A stretch of DNA of 12,397 nucleotides from Nocardioidaceae bacterium (GTDB taxonomy: Bacteria > Actinomycetota > Actinomycetes > Propionibacteriales > Nocardioidaceae). The DNA is taken from positions 1-12,397 of the forward strand of contig JACCUS010000281.1 of assembly GCA_013811715.1 (NCBI GenBank), in the 5' to 3' direction. The translations under genes and the position numbers were made by a program. The notes beneath the pieces were generated by a model. It was not told where the DNA came from. It was given only the letters and a program-made list of their open reading frames with translations, and did no database searches. Positions 1 through 5,965 of this stretch are shown piece by piece (within the stretch, counting starts at the first letter, position 1; every line of letters begins with the position of its first letter).

Positions 1-32
1 GCGTCCAAGGTCGCCGAGCCTGAAACCTTCAT
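1..32 (-). CDS. N-terminal fragment of a CoxG/SRPBCC-like protein, cut by window edge
   Basis: Only the first ten codons and part of the eleventh of a leftward gene are inside the window. They read MKVSGSATLDA, which resembles the usual start of CoxG-type (carbon monoxide dehydrogenase subunit G-like) SRPBCC proteins, whose first beta strand is typically M-K-[ILV]-x-G-x-A-x-L. The start is supported by a strong leftward ribosome site, GGAGGA, ending a few bases before the ATG (about 36-42). The gene is divergent from the flavoprotein fusion gene and shares the 174-bp region between them. With so few residues the family call is a resemblance only; that a gene starts here is better supported than what it encodes. 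Confidence 0.5.
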   Translation of the reverse strand, partial: MKVSGSATLD

Positions 33-206
33 GCGTCCTCCGGTGCCGTGCCTTCGGGTGCCTCTTCCTGTGTCGGACCCTATGCTCCCACTGTGGACCG
101 CACCACTGGCGTCCGTCGCCAGGCGCGCATCGTCAACCATGGGTCCATTTGCCGATACGGCAAAGATGTTTGTCAAGAAGGCCGCCAGCTCCGCAGACTC
201 CTGGGC
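33..206. promoter_or_regulatory. divergent intergenic region between CoxG-like fragment and flavoprotein fusion gene
   Basis: This region between two divergent starts should hold both promoters. Rightward, a possible -35 TTGTCA (170-175) and weak -10 CAGACT (194-199), 18 bp apart, would start transcription at or next to the ATG at 207. That would make the message leaderless, in keeping with the lack of a clear ribosome site there. A perfect inverted repeat lies just upstream at 148-164. The promoter call is weak because the -10 deviates from TAnnnT at its first base. Confidence 0.35.
148..164. promoter_or_regulatory. perfect inverted repeat, candidate regulator-binding site
   Basis: The site reads TTTGCCG-ATA-CGGCAAA: two perfect 7-bp arms around a 3-bp centre. 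It sits about 42 bp upstream of the ATG at 207 and just upstream of the candidate -35 box. The size and symmetry suit a dimeric transcription factor such as a TetR, MarR, Rrf2 or ArsR member, but no regulator gene is visible nearby and I recognise no specific consensus. It could also be chance or a short hairpin in a longer transcript. Confidence 0.4.
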
Positions 207-1832
207 ATGAGCGAAACGAAGGCACTCCAAGAGCATGAGCACAGGTCCGACGTCGTAATCGTCGGTGGCGGTGCCGCCGGGCTCAGTGGAGCGCTGGCGC
301 TGGGCAGGTCGCGCCGCTCCGTGCTGGTACTCGACGCTGGCAGCCCGCGCAACTCGCCCGCGGGGCACGTACACAACTACCTCGGTCGCGAGGGCACTCC
401 CCCGCTGGAGCTGCTGGAGATCGGCCGCGGCGAGATCGCGCAGTACGGCGTGCAGGTCACCGTCGCCCGGGTCGAGACCGTCCGCCCTTGGGATCGGCCG
501 GGCACCGGGTTCGTCGTCACCACCGATGACGGCCGCGAGGTGTTGGCGCGTCGACTGCTGGTCGCCTCCGGTGTCACAGACGTGCTGCCCGACGTGCCCG
601 GTTTGGCCGACCGCTGGGGGCGCGACGTGCTGCACTGTCCTTACTGCCACGGCTGGGAGATCCGTGACCGCGCGATCGCCGTGCTGGCCACCAACAAGAT
701 GGCCGCGCACCAGGCGATGCTCTTCCGCCAGCTCACCGACAACTTCGTCGTGGTGCTCACCGAAGGCACTCCGCGACCGACCGAGGAAGATCTCGAGCGG
801 CTGGCCGTGCGTGGTGTCCGGGTAGTGTCCGATCCGCCGGCCGGGGTGCTGGTCGAGAACGACACGCTGCGCGGACTCCGGCTTTCCTCCGGTGAGGTGC
901 TCGCGTGTGACGCCATCGTGGTCTCGCCAGTCTTCCGAGCCAGGGCGGAGTTCCTCGCGCCACTCGGCCTCGAGCCGAAGCCGTTCGAAATGGGTGGCGA
1001 CGTGCTCGGCACCCTCATCCCTTCCGAGCCCACCGGCGCCACCGCAGTCCCGGGCGTCTGGGTCGCAGGCAACCTGAGCGACGCGATGGCCCAGGTCGTC
1101 TCATCGGCCGCCGTCGGGCTCCGCGTCGGCGCGATCATCAACGCCGACCTGATCGAGGAGGAGACACATCTCGCTGTCTCCACGCATCGTGCTGAGCTGG
1201 CTGACCTCTTCGAAGAACCAGCATGGGAGGACCGGTACGCCGCCCGCGACGCGATCTGGAGTGGTCGGGTCAACCCGCAGCTCGAGGCCGAGGCAGCCGG
1301 TCTCGAGCCCGGGCAGGCCCTCGACGTCGGCAGCGGCGAGGGAGCGGACGCCATCTGGCTGGCCGAACGTGGCTGGTCCGTCACCGGCATCGACTTCAGT
1401 ATCGTCGCCCTGGAACGGGCGGCATCGCACGCAGCCACCGCCGGTGTGGGCGAGCGCACCGAGTGGCGCCACGTCGACGTGCGAACCTTCGATCCCGGAC
1501 CCGAGGGCTTAGGAGAGCGCTGGGACTTGGTGACGTCGCAGTTCATGCACCTGCCCGACGGCGGGATGGTCGACCTCACCCGCCGGCTCGCCGGAGCGGT
1601 CTCCCCCGGTGGCACGCTGCTCGTCGTGGGCCACCACCCCGATGACCTTGTGACCGGGCTGCGACACGGCCAACAGAGCTCCATGTTCACCCCCGAGGAT
1701 CTGGTGCCCGCACTCGACCCGGACGCGTGGGAGGTCGAGGTCGTCGAGGTGCGCCCGCGCACGGTGGCCGGGCACGACGGAGAGCCGGTCCCGGTGGGTG
1801 ACTCAGTCCTGCGCGCCCGCCGTCGCTTGTGA
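207..1832 (+). CDS. fusion of TrxR-like FAD-dependent dithiol/disulfide oxidoreductase and class I SAM methyltransferase
   Basis: The 541-residue product joins two enzymes. Residues 15-315 form a thioredoxin-reductase-like flavoprotein: the FAD-binding motif VVIVGGGAAGLSGA (16-29), a redox CPYC pair (C144, C147) in the context HCPYCHGWE, and a C-terminal FAD motif GVWVAGNLSDA (283-293). The second nucleotide-binding region (about 157-170, IAVLATNKMAAHQA) lacks the GxGxxA signature of NADPH-using reductases, recalling GliT/HlmI-type dithiol oxidases. Residues 340-541 form a Rossmann methyltransferase with SAM motif ALDVGSGEGA (371-380) and an acidic residue ending the next strand (GID, 394-396). 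The reading frame is open upstream to 48, but that stretch looks non-coding and the flavoprotein fold starts just after the ATG at 207. Such fusions are, to my knowledge, recurrent in actinobacteria. The substrate, perhaps a small thiol, is unknown. Confidence 0.88.
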   Translation: MSETKALQEHEHRSDVVIVGGGAAGLSGALALGRSRRSVLVLDAGSPRNSPAGHVHNYLGREGTPPLELLEIGRGEIAQYGVQVTVARVETVRPWDRPGTGFVVTTDDGREVLARRLLVASGVTDVLPDVPGLADRWGRDVLHCPYCHGWEIRDRAIAVLATNKMAAHQAMLFRQLTDNFVVVLTEGTPRPTEEDLERLAVRGVRVVSDPPAGVLVENDTLRGLRLSSGEVLACDAIVVSPVFRARAEFLAPLGLEPKPFEMGGDVLGTLIPSEPTGATAVPGVWVAGNLSDAMAQVVSSAAVGLRVGAIINADLIEEETHLAVSTHRAELADLFEEPAWEDRYAARDAIWSGRVNPQLEAEAAGLEPGQALDVGSGEGADAIWLAERGWSVTGIDFSIVALERAASHAATAGVGERTEWRHVDVRTFDPGPEGLGERWDLVTSQFMHLPDGGMVDLTRRLAGAVSPGGTLLVVGHHPDDLVTGLRHGQQSSMFTPEDLVPALDPDAWEVEVVEVRPRTVAGHDGEPVPVGDSVLRARRRL

Positions 1833-2035
1833 GTCGATCAGGTCGATCACCGCAGGCGCGAGTAGTGCTACGCGGCACGTCTCGCCGCCACGTGTCGGCG
1901 CGACCTCGTGCAGCGGGCGGGAGCGGCTGAGTATTCTGCGGGGCGGCAGCCGGGGTGCCCAATCTTCCTGTTGTGCTGGAGCGCCGGTTCATTTGCGAGC
2001 CTTGAGCAACAGATCGCATCCGCATGGACCCCGCG
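1833..2035. other. convergent intergenic region, weak terminator candidate
   Basis: This 203-bp gap separates the converging ends of the flavoprotein fusion gene and the TfoX-like gene. It holds a short tandem repeat (GTCGATCA twice, about 1833-1850) and an imperfect hairpin at 1873-1897. I see no gene in it. Confidence 0.5.
1873..1897. terminator. possible hairpin terminator after the fusion gene
   Basis: CGGCACGT and ACGTGTCG can pair as an 8-bp stem with one G-U pair around a 9-base loop, 40 bp after the fusion gene's stop codon. There is no T-run after it, so it would not be a classical intrinsic terminator. The location between converging genes is the main support. Confidence 0.25.
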
Positions 2036-2368
2036 TTATTTCGGAGGCAGCGACCCTGCGTAGGCCATGCCGACCTGGACCCAACGGGTGAGCGCCTGGT
2101 CGGAGACGGTGGCGGACGGGTCGACGCGAACCCAGCCGTCCATCGCGCGACCGCGCATCTCAAAACGGGTCACACCGTCCTCGCGCACCACCGAACCTGT
2201 CTCGCCGGGATCGACCCGGAGAAGGAGCCCGCCCTGCCCGCTCGCACTAACGGCCATGTTCCCGTTGACCAGGAACGCCAGCCCCCCGAACATCCGCTTC
2301 TCGGTCACGCCGTCCCGATCCTGGATCGCAGCGCGGATCCGGTTGGCAAGGTCTTCGTCGTACGCCAT
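2036..2368 (-). CDS. TfoX N-terminal-domain (TfoX/Sxy family) protein
   Basis: The 110-residue protein consists almost entirely of a TfoX N-terminal domain. The family signature is clear: RMFGGLAFLVNGNMA (25-39), followed by a strand-rich half with GGLLLRVDP (46-54) and FEMRGRAMDGWVRV (69-82). In gamma-proteobacteria TfoX/Sxy controls competence, but there it has an extra C-terminal domain. Actinobacterial single-domain versions like this are common, small, soluble and of unknown function, so no competence role should be assumed. The ATG at 2368 fits the usual MAYDE-type family start; the ribosome site before it is weak (GGGAA, about 13 bases upstream). It is transcribed alone, converging on the flavoprotein gene. 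Confidence 0.88.
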   Translation of the reverse strand: MAYDEDLANRIRAAIQDRDGVTEKRMFGGLAFLVNGNMAVSASGQGGLLLRVDPGETGSVVREDGVTRFEMRGRAMDGWVRVDPSATVSDQALTRWVQVGMAYAGSLPPK

Positions 2369-2777
2369 GACTCAGGTTCCCATGAAGGTCCGACGACAGC
2401 CATGCTTGCTTATCGCGCCAGCGCTGCGGATCAACAGTTGCCGACAGCCCGGCCACACGGTTTGGTCTGACCAAGTGCTCGAAGGCCCGCCGGTCCTCGA
2501 GGCGCCATTTGAGCCTGCCGAACGAAACAGAGGGCGGGTGGCTGACTTGCCCGCTCTCAGACCGCCCTCCACCACGTCCCCCAGTGGCTCGTCACTCACC
2601 ATGACGTCCTGCTGAGGCAAGCCCCCGCATCGATCATCCACTTCATCGCAACTCCTCGAGCGTCCGCTTTACCTTCTTGCAGGGAGGCCAGCTCGAAAGG
2701 AGCGCGGGATCTAGCCCGTGGTCGAGGCCCAGGCTAGTCTGCAAAGACTGACTATCGTCTCGCGCAAGGAGCGTCTG
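2369..2777. other. 409-bp intergenic region without a supportable gene
   Basis: The region separates the starts of the leftward TfoX-like gene and the rightward PhnB-like gene. Open frames here lack good ribosome sites and family signatures. One leftward frame (about 2575 down to 2465) reads somewhat protein-like, including LKWRLEDRRAFEHL, but has no start codon and runs out of frame over the TfoX-like gene. It could be a decayed gene remnant. A short perfect inverted repeat, AGTCT-GCAA-AGACT (2736-2749), lies 28 bp before the PhnB-like start codon and could belong to its promoter region. Confidence 0.45.
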
Positions 2778-3191
2778 ATGAGTTCTCGACTCAACCCCTA
2801 CCTCAGCTTCACCGGAAACGCGCGGCAAGCTCTGGAGTTCTACAAGAGCGTCTTCGGCGGCACCTTGGTGCTGAACACTTTCGGCGAGTTCGGTGCGCAG
2901 GACTCCCCGGACGCCGACAAGATCATGCACGGCATGCTCGAGACCGACAGCGGATTCACGCTCATGGGCGCCGACACCCCGCCTGGGATGGAACACCAGC
3001 CTGGGAACAACATCGCGGTGAGCCTGAGCGGGGACGACGACGCCGAGCTGCGCGGCTACTGGGAGAAGCTGTCCGACGGCGGCACCGTGTCGGTCCCCCT
3101 GGAGAAGCAAATGTGGGGCGATGAGTTCGGCATGTGCGTGGACCAGCTCGGCATCGCCTGGATGGTCAACATCGGCCAGCCGCAGACCTGA
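2778..3191 (+). CDS. PhnB-like VOC-superfamily protein (glyoxalase/bleomycin-resistance fold)
   Basis: The 137-residue protein belongs to the PhnB/YjdN branch of the vicinal oxygen chelate superfamily. It begins with the typical RLNPYLSFTGNARQALEFYK (4-23) followed by SVFGG (24-28), and ends with DQFG/DQLG-type residues and a final hydrophobic strand, GIAWMVNIG (124-132). The start at 2778 is chosen because a strong AAGGAG (2766-2771) lies 6 bases before it; the frame extends upstream to 2718 without such a site. These proteins are soluble and dimeric. Many actinobacterial copies have no known substrate, and the label 3-demethylubiquinone methyltransferase sometimes given to relatives is not reliable. 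It converges with the GH13 gene and appears unrelated to the sugar locus. Confidence 0.88.
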   Translation: MSSRLNPYLSFTGNARQALEFYKSVFGGTLVLNTFGEFGAQDSPDADKIMHGMLETDSGFTLMGADTPPGMEHQPGNNIAVSLSGDDDAELRGYWEKLSDGGTVSVPLEKQMWGDEFGMCVDQLGIAWMVNIGQPQT

Positions 3192-3203
3192 TCCGCCGCT
3201 GCT

Positions 3204-3243
3204 GGCGCAGTTCGTCCACAGCCCGGCCGGCGTCTTCTGCGCC
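3204..3243. terminator. possible bidirectional hairpin between converging genes
   Basis: GGCGCAG (3204-3210) and CTGCGCC (3237-3243) are perfectly complementary 7-bp arms flanking a GC-rich 26-base loop that itself contains the palindrome CCGGCCGG. It lies between the stop codons of the PhnB-like gene (3191) and the leftward GH13 gene (3243). There is no T-run on either side, so function as a terminator is inferred from position. Confidence 0.3.
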
Positions 3244-4832
3244 TACCCAGGCCGATGCGGCATTGGCTCACGCATCACCGCCGCGGTGAACGGAGCCAGG
3301 AGGAGTTGTCGCGTGCTCGGCTGGACCAACGCTCCTCTCCTGTCGGGAGCGGAGGACTCCAACAGGACGGCTCCATCGTAGGGAACGAGCCGGTGAGTGC
3401 TCGCAAAGTTGGCGACGACCGTCACCGCCGTCTCCGTCGCTCGAGGTAGCGAACGCCGATAGGCCAGCGTCCCGGGGGGTGAGTCGAGGAGTTCGAGGTC
3501 ACCGTGTGCAAGCGCGGGCGTCGTCCTTCGGAGTTCGAGCAGACGCCGATAGAGCCAGAGGATGCCCCCCCGCTCCCTGCGCAAAGCTTGGGGGTTGTGG
3601 CAGCCGGGGTCTGGGGGCCAAGGCAGCCACGACTGGCTGCCCGTCCAGCCATGCGGCTCCTCGATGGTCCACGGAATCGGGGCACGGCTTGGATCACGTC
3701 CCAACGGGGCGCGCGAACGTTCGCGCCCAACTGTGGCGTCCTGCAGGCCGAGTTCCTCTCCCGCGTAGAGGAACGCCGCGCCCCGGAGAGTGAGCAGCAA
3801 GACGGCGGCGACACGCGCGGCCGCTTCCGACCCCCCGTAACGGGTGCGGTGCCGACTCGCGTCGTGGCTCGACAGAACCCATGTCGGAGAGGTCTCAACC
3901 GGTGCGTGGGCTATCTCCGCGCCGGCGATACAGGCCCGCCACACCTCGGCGTCCCAGGGTGCCTCCAGTAACGAGAAGTCGAACGCCAGGTGCAACTCGG
4001 GGTCCTCAGACGTCCCGAGATAGGTCACGACATCCGCGCTCTCTTCGAGCGAGACCTCGCCGATCATCATGCGTTCACCAGGGTAGGAGTCCAGCAGCCC
4101 CCGCACCTTGCGAAGAACCTCGTGGGTCCGCGGGTCGCGGTAGCTGTTCACCAGATCGTTGAGGCCAGGTTCAGCCCGCGGAGCGACGTCTTTCAGCGCC
4201 GGATCACGGCCAACGAGGTGCACAACGTCTGCCCGGAAGCCATCCACACCGCGGTCGAGCCAGAATCGAAGGGTGTCGAACATCGCATCCTGCACGCCCG
4301 GCTCGTTCCAGTTCAGGTCGGGTTGAGCCGCCGTGAAGAGATGCAGATAGTACTGGCCCCGCGCTTCGTCATACGTCCAGGCTGGGCCGCCGAAGGCGCT
4401 GGACCAGTTGTTCAGCGGCTTGTCGGCCCACCAGTACCAGTTCGCGTGAGGGCCGTCCGGGTCACGGCGCGAGGAGTGGAACCACGGGTGCTGGACGCTG
4501 GTGTGGTTGGGAACCCAGTCAAGGAGAACGCGCAACCCGCGGGCGTGGGCGGCCGCGACGAGCCGGTCGAAGGCGGCAATATCCCCGAAGACCGGGTCGA
4601 TGTCGCAGTAGTGAGAGACGTCGTACCCACCGTCCGCTCCCGGGCTGGGGAAGACCGGTGAGAGCCACAATGCATCGACGCCCAGCCAGGCCAGGTGGTC
4701 CAGTCGTGACCGGACCCCTTCGAGGTCGCCGATGCCATCGCCGTTGCTGTCGCAGAACGACCGCGGATAGATCTGGTAGAACACCCCGCCCCGCCACCAG
4801 GGGTGGCAGACCATCGATTGGCTCGGTGTCAT
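3243..4832 (-). CDS. GH13 alpha-amylase-family glycosidase, probable intracellular alpha-glucosidase
   Basis: A 529-residue GH13 (beta/alpha)8 enzyme. Numbered from the ATG at 4832, it shows the N-terminal YQIYPRSFCDSNGDGIGDL signature (19-37), DWVPNHT (105-111), GFRADVVH with nucleophile D202, IGEVS with acid/base E259, and SHDASRH with transition-state D324. The stretch GGPAWTYDEARGQYYLHLF (148-166) followed by QPDLNW is typical of actinobacterial oligo-alpha-glucosidase-like members (GH13_30 and neighbours). It has no signal peptide, so it should act in the cytoplasm on imported alpha-linked oligosaccharides. Start alternatives are TTG at 4856 and ATG at 4814; none has a strong ribosome site, and 4832 leaves room for the promoter. 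It is divergent from lacI across the palindromic operator, so it is probably under that regulator. The exact linkage cleaved is not determined. Confidence 0.9.
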   Translation of the reverse strand: MTPSQSMVCHPWWRGGVFYQIYPRSFCDSNGDGIGDLEGVRSRLDHLAWLGVDALWLSPVFPSPGADGGYDVSHYCDIDPVFGDIAAFDRLVAAAHARGLRVLLDWVPNHTSVQHPWFHSSRRDPDGPHANWYWWADKPLNNWSSAFGGPAWTYDEARGQYYLHLFTAAQPDLNWNEPGVQDAMFDTLRFWLDRGVDGFRADVVHLVGRDPALKDVAPRAEPGLNDLVNSYRDPRTHEVLRKVRGLLDSYPGERMMIGEVSLEESADVVTYLGTSEDPELHLAFDFSLLEAPWDAEVWRACIAGAEIAHAPVETSPTWVLSSHDASRHRTRYGGSEAAARVAAVLLLTLRGAAFLYAGEELGLQDATVGRERSRAPLGRDPSRAPIPWTIEEPHGWTGSQSWLPWPPDPGCHNPQALRRERGGILWLYRRLLELRRTTPALAHGDLELLDSPPGTLAYRRSLPRATETAVTVVANFASTHRLVPYDGAVLLESSAPDRRGALVQPSTRQLLLAPFTAAVMREPMPHRPG

Positions 4833-4849
4833 GAACGCCAGGTTAACCC

Positions 4850-4879
4850 TTGACAAACGAACCTAAACCGGTTTAGGTG
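4850..4879 (+). promoter_or_regulatory. probable lacI promoter, possibly leaderless
   Basis: A perfect -35 hexamer TTGACA occupies 4850-4855. The best -10 candidates are TTAGGT (4873-4878, 17-bp spacer) or TAGGTG (4874-4879, 18-bp spacer). Either places the transcription start at or within a few bases of the GTG start codon at 4884, giving a leaderless or nearly leaderless message. The palindromic operator covers the spacer and -10 region, so a bound repressor would block this promoter. Confidence 0.5.
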
Positions 4880-4888
4880 AAGTGTGAC
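4860..4888 (-). promoter_or_regulatory. candidate leftward promoter for the GH13 gene
   Basis: On the minus strand, a partial -35 GTCACA (4888-4883, four of six matches to TTGACA) and a -10 TAGGTT (4865-4860, fits TAnnnT) lie 17 bp apart. Transcription would start near 4854, leaving a leader of about 22 bases before the ATG at 4832. Both elements overlap or flank the palindrome at 4861-4878. The -35 is weak, so this is a tentative call. Confidence 0.35.
4861..4878. promoter_or_regulatory. 18-bp perfect palindrome, probable LacI-family operator
   Basis: The site ACCTAAACCGGTTTAGGT is a perfect 18-bp palindrome with a central CG, the symmetry typical of LacI-family operators. It lies in the short divergent gap between the GH13 gene and the lacI-type gene, 5 bp before the GTG start of the latter. 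It overlaps the -10 candidates of both divergent promoters and the AGGTGA that could act as the lacI ribosome site. It probably serves for autoregulation and joint control of both transcripts. I found no second copy elsewhere in the window. Confidence 0.75.
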
Positions 4889-5912
4889 TCGGCCCACAAT
4901 CAACGATGTCGCCCGCGCTGCGGGCGTGTCGAAGGGGGCGGTCTCCTTTGCCCTCAACAGCAGACCGGGCCTAGCACCGGGGACCCGCGAACGGATCCTG
5001 AAGGTTGCTCAGGAGATCGGCTGGACCCCCAGCTTCCGAGCCCGCGCATTGTCGGTCTCCCGGGCGCTGGCGGTGGGTCTTGTCATCGCGCGGCCGCCGG
5101 ACACGCTGGGTGCCGACCCCTTCTTCCCGTCGTTCATCGCCGGCCTCGAGTCGGTCCTCTCCGAGCATGACCACGCCCTGCTCCTGCAAGTCGTGGCCGA
5201 CCATGAGCGGGAGCGGCCGAGCTACCGCCGGCTGGTCGACGAAGGCAGGGTCGACGGGGTCTTCGTCACCGACCTGTTCGTGGACGACCCCCGCCCCGCA
5301 CTCCTCGCTGAGCTGGGTCTTCCGGCTGTGATCATCGGGCCGGCACTCGGGAAGGGAATCTGGCCCGCCGTCGGTGTCGACGACGCTCCCGGGATCATGG
5401 GTGCGGTCGAGCATCTTGTCGCGCTGGGCCATTCGCACATCGCGCACGTCGCCGGGCCTCACGGCATGGTCCACGGTCACTCGCGACAGCGGGCCTGGTC
5501 CACGGCGTTGCTGAGAGCAGGTCTGGCACAAGGCCCGTGCATCGAGGCCGACTTCTCGGCGGAGTCGGGAGCCGCGGCGACGAGACAGCTCCTCGACCTG
5601 GCCGAGCCACCGACCGCGATCGTCTACGCCAACGACCTGATGGCGATGGCTGGAATGTCACTGGCCCAGTCCCGCGGCATCGACGTCCCCACGGACCTGT
5701 CGATCACCGGGTACGACGACACGGAGATCGCCGCGCATCTGCAGCCGACCCTGACGACGGTCAGCTCCGACGTCATCGGCACGGGCCGAGCCGCGGCCAC
5801 ACGTCTGTTGGAGCTCATCGACAAGCAACCTCCCACGGACATCGTCTTGCCACCGGCGCGGCTTGTCGTCAGGAACTCGAGCGGACCGTGGCGACCCACC
5901 CACCGACCGTGA
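4884..5912 (+). CDS. LacI-family transcriptional regulator of the sugar locus
   Basis: A 342-residue LacI-family regulator. The N-terminal helix-turn-helix is clear: TINDVARAAGVSKGAVSFAL (5-24), followed by a hinge-helix region (about 47-60, RARALSVSRAL). Residues 62-330 form the periplasmic-binding-protein-like effector domain, with IVYANDLMAMAGM (246-258), ISITGYDD-type DLSITGYDD (271-279) and an arginine-bearing SRQRAW (200-205), all regions that contact sugar ligands in the family. The GTG at 4884 is the only start that keeps the helix-turn-helix intact. It heads a rightward gene run, with the importer lipoprotein gene 53 bp downstream, and is divergent from the GH13 gene. It most likely represses both directions until an imported sugar or breakdown product binds. 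Confidence 0.93.
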   Translation: MTRPTINDVARAAGVSKGAVSFALNSRPGLAPGTRERILKVAQEIGWTPSFRARALSVSRALAVGLVIARPPDTLGADPFFPSFIAGLESVLSEHDHALLLQVVADHERERPSYRRLVDEGRVDGVFVTDLFVDDPRPALLAELGLPAVIIGPALGKGIWPAVGVDDAPGIMGAVEHLVALGHSHIAHVAGPHGMVHGHSRQRAWSTALLRAGLAQGPCIEADFSAESGAAATRQLLDLAEPPTAIVYANDLMAMAGMSLAQSRGIDVPTDLSITGYDDTEIAAHLQPTLTTVSSDVIGTGRAAATRLLELIDKQPPTDIVLPPARLVVRNSSGPWRPTHRP

Positions 5913-5965
5913 CCACAACAAGTACGAGGACGTCCTGCAAGAGGTCCCCGACGAACGGAGAAGCA

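Noticed and set aside
48..206. Upstream extension of the flavoprotein fusion gene to an ATG at 48
   Set aside because: The extra 53 residues have no family similarity, no ribosome site precedes 48, and the stretch would cover the inverted repeat and the divergent promoter region.
641..1762. Minus-strand open frame of 373 codons opposite the flavoprotein fusion gene
   Set aside because: It is Ser/Thr/Arg/Pro-rich low-complexity shadow sequence with no recognisable domain, antisense to a gene with clear motifs.
2465..2575. Protein-like minus-strand stretch including LKWRLEDRRAFEHL as a gene fragment
   Set aside because: There is no start codon after the upstream in-frame stop, no recognised family, and the frame runs out of phase over the TfoX-like gene. 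It is noted only as a possible relic within the intergenic entry.
2736..2749. AGTCT-GCAA-AGACT inverted repeat as an operator for the PhnB-like gene
   Set aside because: The arms are only 5 bp and no convincing promoter boxes are spaced around it.
5927..5936. 10-bp palindrome AGGACGTCCT between lacI and the binding-protein gene as a second operator
   Set aside because: It is short, GC-rich, and its half-site does not match the 18-bp palindrome upstream of lacI, so chance is a sufficient explanation.
5537..5965. Upstream extension of the binding-protein gene
   Set aside because: It overlaps lacI in another frame, whereas the ATG at 5966 has a ribosome site and begins a textbook lipoprotein signal peptide.
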